Below, in pieces: positions 61,202-64,000 of a DNA stretch of 64,000 nt. The DNA comes from Caballeronia sp. NK8. GTDB lineage: Bacteria; Pseudomonadota; Gammaproteobacteria; Burkholderiales; Burkholderiaceae. Numbering within the stretch: position 1 is the first letter of the stretch; each line of letters opens with the position of its first letter. The notes under the pieces are model-generated. The model ran no database searches. It was given only the letters and a program-made list of their open reading frames with translations, and was not told the origin of the DNA. The translations under genes were made by a program, and so were the position numbers. The DNA is taken from assembly GCF_018408855.1 (NCBI RefSeq), contig NZ_AP024328.1, forward strand, positions 310,001 to 374,000, given 5' to 3'.

Positions 61202-62493
61202 CAAATCACCTCCATCGTCTCGCCAAACGGCGCCTTGCGAGCGCGCGTCAGAGGGGTCGTCGATGCCCACAGCACCGGGTAGTGCGGCGCGACGGTCGGA
61301 AAGCGCCCCACCATATCTGTCAGATAGACCAGAAAGGCGGGGTTCATGCCGTCGTCCGCGACCCGGTTGAACGGGTCGACGAACGCCGTTCCGCCGCCAC
61401 CACGCACAGGCTTGATCTCCGGCGAGTCGCCTCGCTCGAAGATCTGCACCTGCGTGACGCGCGTGTCGCAATCCATCACGACCAGGCGCGCGGGCTTCAA
61501 CGAGTGGAAAACCGCGAGGATCTCCGCGTCGAACTGCGCCTGCGTCTCGTCGAACACCGAACCGCTGGAGTCACGCACGAAGACCGCATCGCCGATCGCC
61601 GGTGTATGCAACGACGGCAAATAGAAGCCGAGATGCAGATACCGCCGATTCGGCGTCGCGAAGCTGTAGTCCGACGGCGACGACTGCTGCGCGAAGCGAT
61701 GCAGCACAGATCGCCAGTCCACGACGGGCCGCACCGCTTCGCCCGCCATCGCCTGCAGATCACCGGGGAGCTTGCCGCGCATCGCGGCCGCTTTCGCGGC
61801 TTGCGTGACGGCAACCTTCCACTCCGCCTCCTTTACCGGCTTGTCCGGCCCTTTGTAGGGCCGCACTTCACCGAATGAGCCGGGTTTCGCTTGCTGATCG
61901 GCGGGCGCCTGCCCCGGCGCGGTGCCGTTCTGGCCACCGGGCTTCGGAGCCTGCTTGCCGTTCGGCTGCTGCGGATCTTGCGGACTCGGCTGCGGCCGCT
62001 GCGGCTGCTGCTGGTTCTGCGGCTGCTGTTGATGCTGCTGCGAAGGCCGTTGCTGCTTTTCCTTCGCCTCCTGCGTCAGCAAACCGTAGATCTCCTCCGC
62101 CGACTTGCCCGTATAGCGCGGATCGACGAGCGCCCCTTTCGGCAGAACCATCCCCGACGACAGCACGATCGGGTTGATCGCGTAGTCGCAGGCATCGTTC
62201 CATCGGTCGGGATCGCGCGCCCCCTGGCGCCAGCAGTGGCCATTGGCCACGTGCAGCACCTCGTGGGCGACGACACCCCGTACTTCGAGGTCGCTGAGCG
62301 TTTCCATATACGTTGGGTTGTAGCCCAACGTCTCGCCGTCGACCCAAAACGTCTTGGTCGACGGATCCTCTCGGACGTTCAATCGGAGCGCGAGCGCCCC
62401 GAAGAACGGTTGCGAAAGAACGAGCTCGGTCCGCTGCCGGGCAATGCGCGGATGGACCGCGCTATTGCCCAACACCACATCATTGCGGTCCAT
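61198..62493 (-). CDS. VWA-like metallopeptidase-domain protein (DUF2201 type)
   Basis: 431 residues. The N-terminal zincin motif HEVLHVANGH gives two His and Glu for zinc, in VVAHEVLHVANGHCWRQG. A Gln/Pro-rich linker follows (QQHQQQPQNQQQPQRPQPSP). The C-terminal VWA-like domain has the metal-binding DSSGSV (VFVRDSSGSVFDE). Such proteins pair with MoxR-type AAA ATPases, and one is encoded at 63527. Function is unknown; chaperone or conflict roles have been proposed for relatives. Confidence 0.85.
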   Translation of the reverse strand: MDRNDVVLGNSAVHPRIARQRTELVLSQPFFGALALRLNVREDPSTKTFWVDGETLGYNPTYMETLSDLEVRGVVAHEVLHVANGHCWRQGARDPDRWNDACDYAINPIVLSSGMVLPKGALVDPRYTGKSAEEIYGLLTQEAKEKQQRPSQQHQQQPQNQQQPQRPQPSPQDPQQPNGKQAPKPGGQNGTAPGQAPADQQAKPGSFGEVRPYKGPDKPVKEAEWKVAVTQAAKAAAMRGKLPGDLQAMAGEAVRPVVDWRSVLHRFAQQSSPSDYSFATPNRRYLHLGFYLPSLHTPAIGDAVFVRDSSGSVFDETQAQFDAEILAVFHSLKPARLVVMDCDTRVTQVQIFERGDSPEIKPVRGGGGTAFVDPFNRVADDGMNPAFLVYLTDMVGRFPTVAPHYPVLWASTTPLTRARKAPFGETMEVIC

Positions 62494-62502
62494 GACGTCC
62501 CC

Positions 62503-63417
62503 TTACGCGACGAGGCGCAGTTGGCTTGCGTGCGCCGATTCAACTTCCATCGGCTCGGGCTGCATGCCCATGAACGCGGCCATCAGCCCTTCGATCTCCT
62601 GTGCCTTGCTGGCCACCTGAGAACGAAGCACGCGCGAGTCCTTCAGTTCCGCTCCCGTGTGCACAGCCAGATGCGTCTTGGCCTGCTCGAGGATGTGCGT
62701 GAGCTGCGGGTCGTTCGCGAAGTTCAGCTTCGGCAGCAAGGCGCAGAGTTCCCGCACGTTGTTGGCGACGTCCAGTCGGACGTTGCCGGTCGCGTACAGC
62801 CGATTGGCCATCTGCGACACGGCTTCGTACAGACGCCGCACCAGGTCCTCGTTCGCGGTCGCGATCGAGGCCAGAACGTGCTGGTCCAGTTCGCTCTTGA
62901 GCGTGTTGAGCACGTTCGCCGGAAGCTCGACGCCGAACTGGCTCGCGTCGGGAAACGGCAGAACGGCCATCTTCACGCCGAACTTCGTGGTCAGCTCAGC
63001 GAGGGTCGGATAGTCCGCCTCGTTGAACAGCCCATTCAGTTCTTCGCGAGCCGCCTCCTTCAGGTTCAGGTAGTCGGTCAAGAACACGGAGACCGCCAAG
63101 TCGAACTCGTCTTTCAACGAGCGCATCTTTTCGGCGAAGTCCATGTAGACCATCGTCGGCAGCAGCCGCACGCCCAACTGGTCGTACTTCAGCGTGTGGT
63201 CGTAGAAGTACGAGCGGATGCGCCCGGCGAGCGTCACGACTTCCGCGAAGCTCGGCGCGTGCTCGGGCAAAAGGCGTTTGTTGAATCTGCCAATGCCCTT
63301 CGCGTGGTGCTTGCTTTCGACTTCCTGCGTCACCTTGCCGTCGAAACGACGAGCAACCCAGGTGGAAATCGTGACGGAGCAGAGCATGACCTTCGATTGG
63401 ATGGAAGTGATGTCCAT
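62503..63417 (-). CDS. Hypothetical protein, 304 aa, DUF3150-like
   Basis: Starts [20 protein letters not shown] after GAGG seven bases upstream. The body is helical ([40 protein letters not shown]). It lies between the AAA ATPase and the VWA gene (9-base gap), a place where DUF3150 proteins are usual; the assignment is from context and general character. Confidence 0.6.
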   Translation of the reverse strand: MDITSIQSKVMLCSVTISTWVARRFDGKVTQEVESKHHAKGIGRFNKRLLPEHAPSFAEVVTLAGRIRSYFYDHTLKYDQLGVRLLPTMVYMDFAEKMRSLKDEFDLAVSVFLTDYLNLKEAAREELNGLFNEADYPTLAELTTKFGVKMAVLPFPDASQFGVELPANVLNTLKSELDQHVLASIATANEDLVRRLYEAVSQMANRLYATGNVRLDVANNVRELCALLPKLNFANDPQLTHILEQAKTHLAVHTGAELKDSRVLRSQVASKAQEIEGLMAAFMGMQPEPMEVESAHASQLRLVA

Positions 63418-63454
63418 GAGAAAACCTCGTAGAAATGGAATGGATGAAGCAAAG

Positions 63455-63490
63455 AAAAAGGCCCTGTGCGTCCGAAGACACGACAGGGCC
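63455..63490 (-). terminator. Terminator between AAA ATPase and DUF3150-like gene
   Basis: Minus strand GGCCCTGT...ACAGGGCC with inner pairs GTGTC/GACGC and a TTCG loop, followed by five T. It stands between two co-directional genes. Confidence 0.75.
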
Positions 63491-63526
63491 AACAGGGGTG
63501 ATGCGTGAAAAACGCAGAGTGCTTGG

Positions 63527-64000
63527 TTACTCGCCGCGGATGATCTTGCCGATCTCCCCGCCTTGCGCGCCAATGAAGGCATACGAGTTCTGGATCTGCG
63601 GCGAGCGCTGGACAGCGTCTCGTACCAGCAGCGCCGCGAACTCGCGGTGCCCTTCACCAATCAGACGCTCGGTGTAGCGCACGACGCGATCGAAGTTGTT
63701 TTCGTTCGCTCGTGCCGCAAGCGCGGCCGCGATCGCGTACAACGCCGCCGGCATCGTCGGAGTCATCGCCGTGTCAGGCGCGAGAAGAATCGCGTCCGGA
63801 TTCGGCAGTTCGCGGAAGATCTGGAGGAAGCCAACAAGCTCGGTTGCGGCACCCTCTCCCACCGAACCGGCGTAGGAGATGTGCTCCAGGTGCTTGGGGA
63901 CTACATCCATGGTTTTCGCCACGACCCCCCAGCTACGCGGGCTCGGTGCGTTTTCGATATCGCGCGACGTCTTCTGCACGGACAGCAAGTCCGGCCGGAA
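63527..64000 (-). CDS. MoxR-type AAA ATPase, C-terminal part
   Basis: The gene continues beyond the window end (frame open to 64000: [14 protein letters not shown]). The visible C-terminal part has the sensor-like [16 protein letters not shown] and the lid helices [14 protein letters not shown] and [20 protein letters not shown]. This matches the ATPase partner of the VWA metallopeptidase. Walker motifs would be upstream, out of view. Confidence 0.75.
   Translation of the reverse strand, partial: FRPDLLSVQKTSRDIENAPSPRSWGVVAKTMDVVPKHLEHISYAGSVGEGAATELVGFLQIFRELPNPDAILLAPDTAMTPTMPAALYAIAAALAARANENNFDRVVRYTERLIGEGHREFAALLVRDAVQRSPQIQNSYAFIGAQGGEIGKIIRGE

Overview
The window looks like accessory, plasmid-type DNA from a Burkholderiaceae bacterium (Burkholderia, Paraburkholderia or Caballeronia). 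The evidence is the high GC codon use, the FlhDC, H-NS and ImuAB-DnaE2 families, and a conjugation apparatus beside many unknown genes. I see no rRNA, tRNA, CRISPR array, replication initiator or partition genes, so megaplasmid versus large integrative conjugative element is not settled by the sequence.

Layout. 1-5.4 kb: the 3' end of a tyrosine-recombinase-like gene lacking its catalytic residues, a 62-codon ORF followed by a radical SAM enzyme (a possible RiPP pair), a TetR regulator and unknown genes. 5.4-14.8 kb: an SF1 helicase, an extra flhDC pair, and the SOS mutagenesis cassette imuA-imuB-dnaE2 behind a perfect LexA box; imuA is broken by one missing G. 14.8-26 kb: a UDG-like protein, membrane and unknown proteins, vapBC with a readable promoter and operator, a relic of dnaE2, and CAP and CsgG-like lipoproteins. 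25.4-30.4 kb: HMCES/SRAP protein, Ku, a MerR-TPR fusion and LigD, a portable DNA repair set. 30.4-32 kb: small proteins including an H-NS-type protein.

32-42.5 kb (all minus strand) is the most unusual region: a DndC-like PP-loop protein, a tRNA-guanine-transglycosylase (DpdA-like) protein, an SbcC-like ATPase, an SbcD-like phosphoesterase, a NADAR protein and a protein resembling recombination directionality factors, mixed with small unknown genes. Four intergenic gaps carry related RNA leader elements in which a hairpin loop and the Shine-Dalgarno sequence can compete for the same anti-Shine-Dalgarno strand. Intrinsic terminators also stand between co-directional genes.

43-46 kb: a plus-strand operon with a bactofilin, then a secreted protein. 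46.3-59.8 kb: a UvrD-type helicase and a minus-strand conjugation operon (VirB11, VirB2, VirB3, VirB4, VirB5, VirB6, a TraI-like protein, the TraD coupling protein, DUF4400). VirB8, VirB9 and VirB10 equivalents are not in the window. 60-64 kb: a frameshifted DUF3268 gene, an unknown gene, and an AAA ATPase, unknown protein and VWA-like metallopeptidase set that runs off the window end.

The genes fall into three functional groups: transfer (49-60 kb), DNA damage tolerance and repair (5-14 and 25-30 kb, plus two helicases), and a candidate DNA-processing or DNA-modification cluster with its own RNA-level control (32-42.5 kb). Two genes (imuA, DUF3268) carry single-base losses next to homopolymers, so assembly error should be excluded before calling them pseudogenes.
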